Shown here in pieces: positions 1 through 8,883 of a stretch of 64,000 nt of DNA (position 1 is the stretch's first letter; every line of letters starts with the position of its first letter). The notes beneath the pieces were generated by a model that was given only the letters and a program-made list of their open reading frames with translations, had not been told where the DNA came from and made no database searches. The stretch comes from an uncultured Collinsella sp. GTDB lineage: Bacteria > Actinomycetota > Coriobacteriia > Coriobacteriales > Coriobacteriaceae. Location of the stretch: NCBI GenBank assembly GCA_949287065.1, contig CASEEV010000065.1, positions 1-64,000 of the forward strand. Reading direction: 5' to 3'. A program made the translations under genes and the position numbers.

Positions 1-54
1 AAATGTGCCGCGCGCCGCGGGCGCGCTCTTCTCCCAGGGCAGGTCCTTAGGCAT
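1..54 (-). CDS. 5' end of an unidentified gene (partial)
   Basis: Reading leftwards from an ATG at 54-52 gives an open frame of 18 codons starting MPKDLPWEKSAPAARGTF that runs off the window edge. A GGGGAG sequence lies about six bases upstream, a reasonable ribosome binding site. Too little is visible to assign a family. The call rests only on the start context and on its being co-directional with uppP. The bases from 55 to about 240 show no other convincing gene. Confidence 0.4.
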   Translation of the reverse strand, partial: MPKDLPWEKSAPAARGTF

Positions 55-240
55 GTGGTTCTCCCCGTCGTTTGTGAGCGAGCAAAAGTATAGCCGCTCG
101 CGCGGACACCAACGCGCGCTCACAACCCCACCATTACCCCGGGACCCGAGCCGCACGGGCTGGTCCGCCCTCAGATGCCGGCGGACTGGCAACGGGCCCC
201 GGCCCCGCGGCACATGGGAAGTGGCAGCGCGCATAAGAAG

Positions 241-260
241 AGCCGCTCCGAAGAGCGGCT
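241..260 (-). terminator. Hairpin downstream of uppP
   Basis: A perfect 8-bp stem (AGCCGCTC/GAGCGGCT) with a four-base loop lies 45 bases past the uppP stop. On the minus strand it is followed by CTTCTTAT, a modest T-rich tail, so it probably ends uppP transcription. Confidence 0.6.
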
Positions 261-305
261 CCTTGCAGCACGGTCTCTGCGGCTTTGCAGCACTGCCGCC
301 GGCGT

Positions 306-1259
306 TTACGCGCCCACCGGGAGCAGCCCCAAGAAGTACACGAGCACGAGGGCGCCGAGGATGATGCGGTACACGCCGAAGACGCTGAACGTATGACGGC
401 GCACAAAGCCCATGAGCCAGCGGATGGCGATGAGCGAGACCACAAAGGCAACCGCGCAGCCCACCGCCATGATGGCGATCTCGTTGGTGCCGAACGTTCC
501 GCCGTCGAGCACCACGTACTTGACGAGCTTGAGGGCGCTGGCGCCGAACATAACGGGGATGGCCAGGAAGAACGTGAACTTTGCCGCCACGCCGCGCGTG
601 CAGCCCAAAAGCAAGCCGCCGATGATGGTGGAGCCGGAGCGCGACGTGCCAGGAATGAGCGAGAGCACCTGGAAGCAACCGATGCCGAAGGCCGTGCGCA
701 CGGGCAGGTCCTCGACCGTGGTGATGGCGCCGAAGTCGCCGTCGGGGGTGGCTTCTGCCGCCTCGGCAGGCGCGGCAAAGTGCGAGCCGCGCGGACGGCT
801 GCCGGGGACCACGCCCTCCTCCTCGATGCGGCGCTTGAGCGTGCGCTTGCGCCAGGCCTCGATCACGATGAACGCGACGCCGTACACGACGAGCGCGCCA
901 GCCACCACGACAGGGCTGTAAAGATGCTCTTCCATAAAGTCGTCGAGCGGGATGCCGATGGCGGCGGCGGGTATGCAGCCGAGCACGATCTTGCCCCAGA
1001 GCGCCCACGTGTTGCGGCGGCCGTCCTTGCCCTTGCTCGGGCTGAACGGGTTGAGCTCATGGAAGAACAGCACGCACACCGAGAGAATGGCCCCGAGCTG
1101 GATCACCACGAGGAACATGTTCCAGAACTCGCGCGTTACGTTGAGCTTCACGAACTCCTCGACGAGGATCATGTGACCCGTCGAAGAGATGGGCAGCCAC
1201 TCGGTAACGCCCTCTACCAGGCCGAGAAACGCGGATTTGAGCAGCTCGATAACGTCCAC
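306..1259 (-). CDS. uppP: Undecaprenyl-diphosphatase UppP/BacA
   Basis: Integral membrane phosphatase that recycles undecaprenyl pyrophosphate to the monophosphate carrier for peptidoglycan precursors; family members also confer bacitracin resistance. The N-terminus carries the family motif EGVTEWLPISSTGHM with E16, E20 and H29 in the catalytic positions, and the second signature PGTSRSGSTI lies near residue 207. The start is GTG at 1259, chosen because AAGGAGG sits just upstream; the open frame continues far upstream but without family similarity. At 317 residues it is longer than the usual 265-275 because of a charged, Ala-rich insert of about 45 residues (roughly 145-190) between membrane segments. 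Confidence 0.93.
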   Translation of the reverse strand: MDVIELLKSAFLGLVEGVTEWLPISSTGHMILVEEFVKLNVTREFWNMFLVVIQLGAILSVCVLFFHELNPFSPSKGKDGRRNTWALWGKIVLGCIPAAAIGIPLDDFMEEHLYSPVVVAGALVVYGVAFIVIEAWRKRTLKRRIEEEGVVPGSRPRGSHFAAPAEAAEATPDGDFGAITTVEDLPVRTAFGIGCFQVLSLIPGTSRSGSTIIGGLLLGCTRGVAAKFTFFLAIPVMFGASALKLVKYVVLDGGTFGTNEIAIMAVGCAVAFVVSLIAIRWLMGFVRRHTFSVFGVYRIILGALVLVYFLGLLPVGA

Positions 1260-1565
1260 AAATGCCTCCTTCAAGCGCGGACCGGGATGCGGTTTAGATG
1301 CGAGTGAGTCCGGTGCCTCTCCATTATGACGGAGCGGGCGAGGCGCGCAGCCGAGAAGCGCGGGTCTGCGAAAAGATGCAATCATCGGTGAAGCGATGCG
1401 CCCTGGTCGCGGCATCTCGGCGAGCCCAGAAAACGCTCGCCGAAAAACTGCGCCGTTCAGGCGCATGGAGCGCTCCTTGGGGTATAAAGCCCACGACGAC
1501 AACACCGCTGCCGGCGCGCCCGAGCGAAGCGCGCTGCACGGGAACGACTTGAAAAGGAGGGTCAT
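1260..1565. other. Divergent intergenic region uppP / usp
   Basis: No gene is seen. A TATAAA hexamer at 1493-1498 is a possible -10 for the universal stress gene, though no good -35 is visible. An 8-bp hairpin (CGGCGAGC/GCTCGCCG, 1418-1442) lies in the middle of the gap; its role is unknown. Confidence 0.35.
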
Positions 1566-2003
1566 ATGAACGAGGGGTACAAGAAAGTATTCGTTGCTCT
1601 TGACGGAACCGAGCAGCAGGACGAGGTTCTCGCCCGTGCCATCAAGGTGGCCGCCAACAACGGCGCGCCGCTCGTCGTGGGGCACGTGATCGACTCCACC
1701 GCCCTCGAGACGGCGGGCACGTACCCGGTCGACCTGATCGCAGGGCTCGAGGAGGCGTTCCGCTCCTCCATTGCCCCGCAGATCGAAGAGGCCGAGGCGT
1801 CGGGCGCCATCCCGTCGATCGAGGTCATGGTGCGCGCCGGCCGCATCCGCGAGACCCTCAAGGAAGAGATGCTCGACGTGGTCCAGCCCGACCTGGTGCT
1901 GTGCGGAGCCCGCGGCCTGAGCTCCATCAAGTACGCGCTGCTGGGCTCGATCTCGACCTTCCTGCTGCGCAACACCGAGTGCGACATCCTTGTGGTCAAG
2001 TAG
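1566..2003 (+). CDS. Universal stress protein, UspA family
   Basis: A 145-residue single Usp domain, the normal length for one-domain members. Seen: an N-terminal strand ending in VALDGTEQQD, and the C-terminal ATP-binding type signature starting CGARGLSSIKYALLGSIS and ending CDILVVK, equivalent to G-2x-G-9x-G(S/T). Proteins of this family bind nucleotides and help cells survive growth arrest; the specific target is unknown. AAAAGGAGGG sits at ideal spacing before the ATG. The gene is monocistronic, with a hairpin terminator 80 bases downstream. Confidence 0.9.
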   Translation: MNEGYKKVFVALDGTEQQDEVLARAIKVAANNGAPLVVGHVIDSTALETAGTYPVDLIAGLEEAFRSSIAPQIEEAEASGAIPSIEVMVRAGRIRETLKEEMLDVVQPDLVLCGARGLSSIKYALLGSISTFLLRNTECDILVVK

Positions 2004-2081
2004 CAGCCCTTGCCGCGCGACCGCGCGCGGCAACACGCGGCGTGGCACGACATCGCGGGCGCGCCGCATCGTAACGCAAAG

Positions 2082-2113
2082 CGCGGCTCCGGAACATCTG
2101 GGGCCGCGTTTTT
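2082..2113 (+). terminator. Rho-independent terminator of the universal stress gene
   Basis: Stem CGCGGCTCC / GGGGCCGCG (one G-T pair), nine-base loop, followed directly by TTTTT. Confidence 0.8.
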
Positions 2114-2189
2114 GCAGGCAGATCGGTTAAGCGGTGCGGCAAAAAGCCCGCCCCGGGCGCCGCGGGCGTGGCCCGGGCGGCCGCCGGAG

Positions 2190-3215
2190 CTACACCACCA
2201 AGAAGATCATGACGATAATGGCGGCAAAGCCCACGAGGTCGGTGGGCGCAAAGACCACGCCGAGCAGAAGCGCGCTCGTAAGCGTTGCCGAGATGGGCTC
2301 GACCGTGCCGATGAGGCTCGCGCGCATGGAGCCCAGGTCGGCCACGCCCTGCATGTAGAGCAGGTACGCGAGGAAGCTGCCGACCACCACGAGCACGACG
2401 AGCGCGCCCCAGCCCAGCGGGTCGAGCGCCACCTGGTAGCTCCAAGGATGGACGAAGGCCGAAGCGGTAAGCCCGGCCAAGAGCATGCCCAGGCCCGTGA
2501 CGATGGGCGTGCCGTAGCGCGGCAGCACGCGCACCGGCAAGATGGTGAGCAGCGCGCCGCCGAGCGCGCAGCAAAGGCCGAGCACCAGGCCGTTAAGAGG
2601 GATCGAAAGCTCGGCGGGGTTTCCGCCGGTGGCGATGAGGTAGGTGCCGAACAGCGCAAGCACCAGGCCCGCAAGCTCGCGTTTGCGCGGCGCGCGGCGC
2701 GCCGTGACGCACGAGTAGCCCATGATGAGCACGAGCTGCAGGCACTGCAGCACCGTCGCCGTTCCGGGGTTGGTGGCGTTTACCGCCCCCAGGTAGGCAA
2801 ACTGGTTGAAGAGCAGACCGCCGAGCGCAAACACGAGGACCGACAGCAGGTCGCGCTTGTTATGGAAGAGCTCAGCCAGGCGCTGACGGTCGGCAACGAG
2901 CGCGTACACGAGAAAGAGCAGACCGGCGACCGTCTGGCGCACGCACACGAGCCACGGCGTTTCGAGGCCGTAGTTCTCAAACAGGAAGCTCGCGCAGGTG
3001 CCCGAGAAGCCCCAGCACGTGCCGCCGATCAAAGCGCAGAGGATGCCGCGCGTCAACGCCTGGTTCATCTTGGCACGGGCCAGCTTGCGCGCGGCCCTCT
3101 TGCGGCGGCGGGCCGTCTGGGCGTCCACTCCGGCGAGCGCCAGAGGCTTCGCGGCAGGGCCTGCCTGCGCTGCCCTGCTCTTCTCGTGCCGCACCGTCGC
3201 TTCGCTTGCCGCCAT
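2190..3215 (-). CDS. EamA/DMT-family transporter
   Basis: A 341-residue drug/metabolite transporter with about ten hydrophobic segments forming two EamA repeats. The first begins GILCALIGGTCWGFSGT and the second ends in a hydrophobic FAAIIVMIFLVV tail. Substrate unknown; relatives export amino acids, sugars or metabolites. The first 49 residues are a basic, Ala/Arg-rich extension before MNQALTRG. The upstream ATG is preferred because GAGAAGGG precedes it, while the internal Met at 3068 has no ribosome binding site; the internal start remains possible. Convergent with the universal stress gene. Confidence 0.82.
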   Translation of the reverse strand: MAASEATVRHEKSRAAQAGPAAKPLALAGVDAQTARRRKRAARKLARAKMNQALTRGILCALIGGTCWGFSGTCASFLFENYGLETPWLVCVRQTVAGLLFLVYALVADRQRLAELFHNKRDLLSVLVFALGGLLFNQFAYLGAVNATNPGTATVLQCLQLVLIMGYSCVTARRAPRKRELAGLVLALFGTYLIATGGNPAELSIPLNGLVLGLCCALGGALLTILPVRVLPRYGTPIVTGLGMLLAGLTASAFVHPWSYQVALDPLGWGALVVLVVVGSFLAYLLYMQGVADLGSMRASLIGTVEPISATLTSALLLGVVFAPTDLVGFAAIIVMIFLVV

Positions 3216-3620
3216 GGTTGCCCTTCTCGCCGAATCCGCATTTGCCGAGGCGCCTCGCCCGACGCCCGACCCCGCCTGCGCCGCAGCGCGCCAGCATGGC
3301 CCAAAGCGGCGGCGTCATGGGGTCCGACCTGCATCTTACGTGACGAGGGGCGCATCGTCAGGCCGCGTTGCACCCCTGCTTTAGCCCCCTAAACCGCGCG
3401 CAGCAGCAAGGCCGGATCGCCTTCCGAGCCGTCACACGATGCACACAAGCCTGCCCCGTCTCCCGCTCGGAGCGTGAGCCGCCGCGGGCGCGGCGCCCGG
3501 CTGGCAAGGCACCTTCCCAACCTGACGGGCAACGGAATAAAACCGGTGCCGCTAGGTATACTTACCGGTATGTCGCGCCCGGCAGCCCCGGGCGCTGTCC
3601 GCACGAACGCGAGGAGCGCC
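3216..3620. promoter_or_regulatory. Divergent promoter region EamA / M16C peptidase
   Basis: About 400 bp without a gene. A clear -10 TATACT (3557-3562) faces the peptidase. It is flanked by two ACCGGT sites, 3542-3547 and 3564-3569, 22 bp apart; the second is part of the perfect palindrome TACCGGTA. Palindromes bracketing a -10 suggest a repressor site, but the regulator is unknown. Confidence 0.4.
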
Positions 3621-6600
3621 ATGACTTCGCCCGAAACCTCCATTTCTGCAAACCAGACCGAACCCGCCGCCGCCAGCCCGAGAGGCTGCCCCGAGCCCGC
3701 GGCCGCCCTCGACGCCGCCCTGGCGCAGGGCGCGCCCGTCAGCGGCTTTGCCGTTGTGAGTACCGAGCGCATCGACGAGCTCGACGCGTGCGCCTACGAG
3801 CTGCGCCACGAGGAGTCGGGCGCCCGCGCGCTCTGGATCAGCTGCGCCGACGAGAACAAGGCCTTTGCCATCGGCTTCAAGACGCCGCCCGTCAACGACA
3901 CCGGCGTGTTTCACATTCTCGAGCACTCCGTTCTCAACGGCTCGCTCAAGTTCCCGGTCAAAGAGCCGTTCGTCGACCTCATCAAGACCTCCATGCAGAC
4001 GTTCCTGAACGCCATGACCTACCCCGACAAAACGGTCTACCCTGTGGCGTCCACCAACGAGCAGGACCTGCTCAACCTCATGGACGTCTACATGGACGCG
4101 GTTCTCAACCCCGCGATCTACCTCAAGCCCGCCATCTTTGAGCAGGAAGGCTGGCACTACGAGCTCGACGTGCCCGAGGGCGGCTCGGTGCGCGACGGGC
4201 GGCTGCGGGTCAACGGCGTCGTGTACAACGAGATGAAGGGCGCGCTTTCGGATCCGTCCGACGTGCTCGACTGCGCCGTGAGCCGCGCGCTCTTCCCGCG
4301 CACCGCCTACGCCTGCGAGTCGGGCGGCAACCCGCGCCACATCCCCGAGCTCAGCTACGAGGAGTTCGTGACCACGCACGCGCGGCACTACAACCTCAAG
4401 AACAGCTACATCGTGCTCTACGGCAACCTGCACATCGAGCGCGAGCTCGCGTTCCTGCACGAGAACTACCTCTCCGACGCCGCCCACGAGGCTGCCGAAA
4501 ACGCCAAGCGCGCCTCCGGCACCGCCGCCGACGTGGACCTCGAGGCGGCGCGCGCCGCGGGCCCCTACCCGCTCGAACCGTCTGAGCCCACCGTGTGCGC
4601 GCGCGAGACCGTGCGCATGGCCACCACGCCCGAGAACGCCCAGGCAGGTCTCTCCTACGTGATCGGCAACGTGCTCGACCGCGAGCGCGTTATCGCCGCG
4701 GACGTGCTGTTCGAGACGCTCCTCGGCTCCAACGAGGCGCCGGTCAAGCGCGCCATTCTCGACGCGGGCCTGGGCGGCGACGTGCAGTCCTACACGCAGG
4801 CGGCCTGCCTGCAGCCCTACGAGCTCATCCTGCTGCGCGGCGCCGAGGAGGACGCCGCCGAGAGGCTCCGCTCCGTTGTTCTCGACACCTGCCGCGAACT
4901 CGTGCAGACGGGCATCCCGCGCGACCGCCTCGAGGCCACGATCTCGAGCAACGAGTACGACCTGCGGCAGCGCGACTACGGCATGGCCGACGGCGTGGTT
5001 CTCGCACTCGACGCGCTCTCGACGTGGCTCTACAGCGACGACGCCGCCACGCTCGCCCTCAAGTACCGGCAGATCTTTACCGATCTGCGCGCGCACCTCG
5101 GTGACCGCTACTTTGAGGAGCTGCTCGAGGAGCTTGTGCTCAAGAGCGAGCACTGGGCGCTCGTTGACCTCGTGCCCGACGCGGAGGGCGCGGGCGACCC
5201 CGAGGAGGAGCGCCTGGCTGCGCGCAAGGACGCCATGACCGACGCCGAGCTCGAGAAGATCGTGGCCGCCGAGCAGGAGCTTCGCCGCGCGCAGAACGAG
5301 CCCGACGCGCCTGAGGACCGCGCCAAGCTCCCGCGCCTCACCGTTGCCGACGTGGGCGCCGCCGCTCCCGAGCCGGACTTTGCCGTTGACACCTGCGCGC
5401 CCGTGCCCTGCCTCAAGCACGCGATCCCCACGAACCGCCTGGCGTACGCGCTCGCGTACTTTGACCTCGGCTGCCTGTCGTACCAGGAGCTGCCCTACGC
5501 CACGATTCTCGCCCGGCTGCTCACGCGCCTCGCCACCGACCGCATGGACGCCGGCGAGCTCGACAGCTACGTCAAGTCCAACCTCGGCTTCCTGTCGTTT
5601 GCCACCGAGGTCTACAGCCCCGCCGACGCGCGCCTCGCCGCGCCCAAGTTCGTGGTCTCCGCGGGCGCCCTGTCCGAGAAGATCGAGCTTCTCGCCAAGA
5701 TTCCGCAGGAGATCTGGAGCACCACGCGCTTTGACGACGAGGGCAAGATCCTCGACGTGCTCATGCAGATGCGCATCAACATGGAGCAGAGCTTCCTGAA
5801 CGCCGGGCACAGCGCCGCGCTCGCGCGCGCTCTGAGCTACGTCTCGCCGGCACAGGTGGTGCGCGAGAGGCTCGGCGGCGTTGACTTCTACCGCTTCCTG
5901 CGCGACCTTATCGAGCACTACGACGAGCGCAGCAGCGAGCTGGCGGCCAAGCTGCGCGAGCTCAGCGAGCGCATCTTTGTGTCGGACGGCGCGATGGCGA
6001 GCTTTACCGGGTCGGAGGATGACTACCGCCGTTACTGGGCCGCAGCCGGCGACCTCGGCCTGAGCCCGCGAACCGCCCCCGCCAAGGAGCTCTTCGTTCC
6101 CGTGCCCGAGGACAAGCACGAGGCCTTTGCGATCCCGAGCGACATCTGCTTCTGCGCCCAGGCGCACGACCCGCGCCTGCTGGGCATTGCAACGAGCGGC
6201 GCGTGGAGCGTGGCCGCCAACGCGCTCAGCTACGACTACCTGTGGAACGAGATCCGCGTGAAGGGCGGAGCGTACGGGTGCGGGTTCCGCGTGCTCGCCG
6301 ACCGCCAGCTCGCGTTCTACTCGTACCGCGACCCCGCCGTCGACCCCACCATCAGGCGCTTTGCCGAGGCGGGCAGCTGGCTCAGCGCCTTTGACCCCGA
6401 CCGCGCCGCCTTTGAAGGGTTCATCGTCTCGAGCGTGGCGGCGCACGACGCCCCGGTCAAGCCCTACGGCCTCGCGCGCCGGCAGGACGGCGCGTACTTC
6501 TCGCGCCGTGCCAGCGACTTCCGCGAGAAGTACCGCGCGCAGATCCTTGCGACCACGCCCGACGAGCTGCGCGCCATCGGCAGGTCGGCGACCGCCATGG

Positions 6601-6689
6601 CCGAGGCTGCCCCGACCTGCGTCTTTGGCGCACGGGAGCTTCTCGAGCAAAGTTCCGAAGGATACACCATCATCGACCTGCTCAGCTGA
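3621..6689 (+). CDS. M16C-family zinc metallopeptidase (presequence protease-like)
   Basis: A 1022-residue clan ME peptidase of the PreP/Cym1 type, the usual length for the single-chain M16C group. The inverted zinc motif HXXEH is seen as HILEH (H98, E101, H102), with the downstream zinc glutamate in VVYNEMKGALSDP (about E204). The C-terminal half carries a second, inactive M16 fold. Such enzymes degrade unstructured peptides inside a closed chamber; no signal peptide is seen, so it is probably cytosolic. The ATG at 3621 follows GAGGAG; the longer frame from 3474 has no similarity at its N-terminus. It stands alone. Confidence 0.9.
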   Translation: MTSPETSISANQTEPAAASPRGCPEPAAALDAALAQGAPVSGFAVVSTERIDELDACAYELRHEESGARALWISCADENKAFAIGFKTPPVNDTGVFHILEHSVLNGSLKFPVKEPFVDLIKTSMQTFLNAMTYPDKTVYPVASTNEQDLLNLMDVYMDAVLNPAIYLKPAIFEQEGWHYELDVPEGGSVRDGRLRVNGVVYNEMKGALSDPSDVLDCAVSRALFPRTAYACESGGNPRHIPELSYEEFVTTHARHYNLKNSYIVLYGNLHIERELAFLHENYLSDAAHEAAENAKRASGTAADVDLEAARAAGPYPLEPSEPTVCARETVRMATTPENAQAGLSYVIGNVLDRERVIAADVLFETLLGSNEAPVKRAILDAGLGGDVQSYTQAACLQPYELILLRGAEEDAAERLRSVVLDTCRELVQTGIPRDRLEATISSNEYDLRQRDYGMADGVVLALDALSTWLYSDDAATLALKYRQIFTDLRAHLGDRYFEELLEELVLKSEHWALVDLVPDAEGAGDPEEERLAARKDAMTDAELEKIVAAEQELRRAQNEPDAPEDRAKLPRLTVADVGAAAPEPDFAVDTCAPVPCLKHAIPTNRLAYALAYFDLGCLSYQELPYATILARLLTRLATDRMDAGELDSYVKSNLGFLSFATEVYSPADARLAAPKFVVSAGALSEKIELLAKIPQEIWSTTRFDDEGKILDVLMQMRINMEQSFLNAGHSAALARALSYVSPAQVVRERLGGVDFYRFLRDLIEHYDERSSELAAKLRELSERIFVSDGAMASFTGSEDDYRRYWAAAGDLGLSPRTAPAKELFVPVPEDKHEAFAIPSDICFCAQAHDPRLLGIATSGAWSVAANALSYDYLWNEIRVKGGAYGCGFRVLADRQLAFYSYRDPAVDPTIRRFAEAGSWLSAFDPDRAAFEGFIVSSVAAHDAPVKPYGLARRQDGAYFSRRASDFREKYRAQILATTPDELRAIGRSATAMAEAAPTCVFGARELLEQSSEGYTIIDLLS

Positions 6690-7015
6690 CGCTTTAGCCG
6701 CGGCCAACGAGTGACCAGAGCCTTACTCGTCAGGCATGGTTCCGATCCGACGCTGCCGCTGCGGCCGACAGCCAGGCCGTCCTTCAATCGTCGGCCGTGA
6801 CCACGCGGTCAATGGCCCCCTCTTTCGTGCCACCCCGACTCGCCAGCCGCGCCCTCGCTTTCACAGGTTCTGCCCGTTCCGCATAGGCCGGCCCCCTCGG
6901 GGGCCGGCCTCGCCTTGCTTCGATCGGCTTGCTCCGCGTCGGACCGCCCCTTCCTTGGCGGGCCTCGCCGTGATCCGGGCAGCCTGCGGCGCCCGCGCCC
7001 GGAGTTTTCGCGGCG

Positions 7016-7172
7016 AAGTGCTCAAAAAATCAAATAATCAGTCTTTTCCGGCGCTGGGGGCCTCCGGGCGCATGCATCCGTGCGCGTTCGCCCAGGACGC
7101 GGATATGGCTATATGCGACAGTCTCGCTCTAGCCGCCCAGAAACGACTTACTATCTGTTTTTTTGAGCAGTT
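7016..7172 (-). repeat. 157-bp terminal-inverted-repeat element, copy 1
   Basis: Bounded by AAGTGCTCAAAAAATCAAAT at the left and its imperfect complement ending TTTTTTTGAGCAGTT at the right (32-bp arms). The interior carries TCCTGGGCGAACGCG when read on the minus strand. Length, arms and core match the copies at 35777-35932 and 62325-62481, which lie in the opposite orientation. No transposase or target-site duplication is visible. Confidence 0.8.
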
Positions 7173-7202
7173 CCGGCCGGAAAAGCGGAGCGGCCGCCGC
7201 GC

Positions 7203-7229
7203 GGGGCGCGGGGGCACCGGGGCGAGGGG
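7203..7229 (+). other. Strong G-quadruplex motif
   Basis: Four runs of at least four guanines with short loops: G4-CGC-G5-CACC-G4-CGA-G4. It lies between two repeat elements and far from any start codon, so its function is unclear. Confidence 0.6.
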
Positions 7230-7341
7230 CGTCGCGAGGGGCGGGCGCCGGGCCCGGAAGGGCTGGGGCACGGCCCGAAAGGGCGCCGGGCGGCCGGGAG
7301 GGCGCCGATCCCAGTCCTCCTCCCAGATTTCGACGGATATT

Positions 7342-7450
7342 CGAGTACTTTTCGTGACCTGCCGGGTAGACCGAGAACAGGCGACGCCCTGACCTGCGGA
7401 AACGCGAGCCGGGGACCCCGGTCTACCCGGGCTTCCGCCAAAAGTACTCG
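7342..7450. repeat. 109-bp imperfect inverted repeat
   Basis: Two 32-bp arms, 7342-7373 and 7419-7450, are imperfect inverted copies around a 45-bp centre. The best-matching parts are CGAGTACTTTT / AAAAGTACTCG and GGGTAGACCG / CGGTCTACCC. Confidence 0.65.
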
Positions 7451-7568
7451 GACAACCGAAAAAACCCGCGGGGGCCGGCGTGCGTGAGCCGGTTCGTCCC
7501 GCCGCGGCGGGCCCCTGCCCGACGATGTCGGACCCGCGCCCGACGGCGCGGCGCCCCCTGTTTCGCGA

Positions 7569-7655
7569 CCTACGCCACGATTCCGACAAAAAGACGGGCA
7601 AAAGTGTCGGAAACGTGGCGTCGGTGGTTGCGAATTGTCGGAAACGTGGCGTAGG
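7569..7655. repeat. Short motif, one inverted and two direct copies
   Basis: TGTCGGAAACGTGGCGTMGG occurs at 7605-7624 and 7636-7655, 31 bp apart, and its complement at 7569-7588 (CCTACGCCACGATTCCGACA). The inverted copy and the first direct copy could form a hairpin. Confidence 0.7.
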
Positions 7656-7764
7656 CAACGCAGGACGTCCGGGCCTCAAGTGCTCGGAGAAACCCTTGAA
7701 GCCAATTGGGGACTGAGCACCTGACCTACCGGAGCAAGCAGATCAGAAGGGGCGCGCAAGCTGC

Positions 7765-8136
7765 CTACAGCAGCTTCTCCTCCCATTCCTTCTCGCGGAA
7801 GCCGACGAGCACGACCGGGCCGGCGCCCTCGTCGGTCACTACGATCGGGCGCTTAACGAGCATGCCGTCGGACGCGAGCAGGTCGTACGCCTCGTCATCG
7901 GGCATGCCGGCGTCGAGCCGCGCCTTGAGGCCGAGCGCGCGGTAGCGCATGCCGCTCGTGTTGAAGAAGCGGCGCAGCGGCAGGCCGGAGCGCTCGCGCC
8001 AAGCGGCGAGCTCGCCAGCCGTGGGAGGCTCCTCGACAATGTGGCGGTCGACGTGCTCAACGCCGTGCTCATCGAGCCACTTTTTTGCCTTCTTGCATGT
8101 GGAGCAGGGAGGGTATTCGATAAACAGAACTGCCAT
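7765..8136 (-). CDS. ArsC/Spx-family protein
   Basis: A 123-residue thioredoxin-fold protein of the arsenate reductase/Spx group. The N-terminus reads MAVLFIEYPPCSTCKKAKKW, with the redox pair C11 and C14, followed by the family features RRFFNTSG and LVKRPIVV. The CxxC arrangement and the lack of a resistance operon suggest a Spx/YffB-like redox or transcription-modulating role rather than arsenate detoxification, but sequence alone cannot decide. The ATG at 8136 follows AAAGGTG; the much longer open frame upstream is antisense to the next gene. Confidence 0.85.
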   Translation of the reverse strand: MAVLFIEYPPCSTCKKAKKWLDEHGVEHVDRHIVEEPPTAGELAAWRERSGLPLRRFFNTSGMRYRALGLKARLDAGMPDDEAYDLLASDGMLVKRPIVVTDEGAGPVVLVGFREKEWEEKLL

Positions 8137-8229
8137 AACGCACCTTTTGCGAGCATTCGAAGCGGAGCGGCGGCGCGCCGCCGTACGGCCCCATGGTACC
8201 GCAGGCGCAAAGGCCGTATAATGGCGCGC

Positions 8230-8883
8230 ATGGCACCGAAGCAGACATATCAGGACGACACGCACAGGACACGCGGTGCGTCCTCCGTGCGCGCGGTCGC
8301 GTCGCGCGGGCAGCGCGTTGCCCTGTACGGCCTTCTGACCTGCATCGCCCTCGTGGCGGGCTATCTCGAGGCGCTGATCCCCCTGTCGGTCACCGTGCCC
8401 GGAGTCAAGCTCGGTCTCGGCAACGTCGTGGTGCTCTTTGCGCTCGACCGCCTCGGAGCGCGGGCGGCGTTCCTCCTCATGCTCGCCAAGGTGGCTTGCT
8501 CCGGCCTCCTGTTCTCGAATCTCTCCATGATGGCGTACAGTCTTGCCGGCGGGCTCGTTTCCTGGGCCCTCATGGCGCTCGCCTACAAGAGCGGATGGTT
8601 CTCGATCACGGGTACGTCGGTAGTGGGAGGCCTGGCGCACAACGCCGGTCAGCTCCTGCTCGTGGCAGCCCTCTTTTCGCCCGCAGTTGCGCTGGTCAAC
8701 ATGCCGGTACTCGCCTTGTCGGGCGCCATCGCCGGTGTAGCCGTGGGCGTGCTCGTCGAGCTTGCGCTCCGCGCCGTGCCAAGCACGTCCCTTCTCGCGG
8801 ACAGGAGCAACGGCGCACCCCGCACGTTCAACCCGCCGCACGCCGACCGTACTCGCCCGGAAGACGGAAAGCCCCGCCCATGA
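8230..8883 (+). CDS. Gx transporter / heptaprenyl diphosphate synthase component I-like membrane protein
   Basis: A polytopic protein of about 217 residues (5-6 hydrophobic segments) with the family signature VTVPGVKLGLGNVVVLFAL near the N-terminus and LVGGLAHN-type glycine-rich segments (here VVGGLAHNAGQLLLV). Members are annotated as heptaprenyl diphosphate synthase component I, or as ECF-like Gx transporters; many are next to apbE or quinone genes. Start uncertain: ATGs occur at 8221 and 8230 and no Shine-Dalgarno is visible. TATAAT at 8216-8221 overlaps the first ATG, so a near-leaderless start at 8230 is preferred. The stop overlaps the apbE start as ATGA. Confidence 0.78.
   Translation: MAPKQTYQDDTHRTRGASSVRAVASRGQRVALYGLLTCIALVAGYLEALIPLSVTVPGVKLGLGNVVVLFALDRLGARAAFLLMLAKVACSGLLFSNLSMMAYSLAGGLVSWALMALAYKSGWFSITGTSVVGGLAHNAGQLLLVAALFSPAVALVNMPVLALSGAIAGVAVGVLVELALRAVPSTSLLADRSNGAPRTFNPPHADRTRPEDGKPRP

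Larger units (their letters stand above)
6690..7764. other. 1.07-kb gene-free interval rich in repeats
   Basis: No open frame here looks coding. The interval holds a perfect 12-bp GC hairpin without a T-tail (6885-6910), copy 1 of the 157-bp terminal-inverted-repeat element, a G-quadruplex motif, a 109-bp inverted repeat and a three-unit short repeat, each listed separately. Confidence 0.7.

Noticed and set aside
3552-6707. 1051-codon open frame antisense to the M16C peptidase
   Set aside because: GC-rich codon bias keeps the antisense frame open; the translation is low-complexity, has no recognisable domain and mirrors the real gene.
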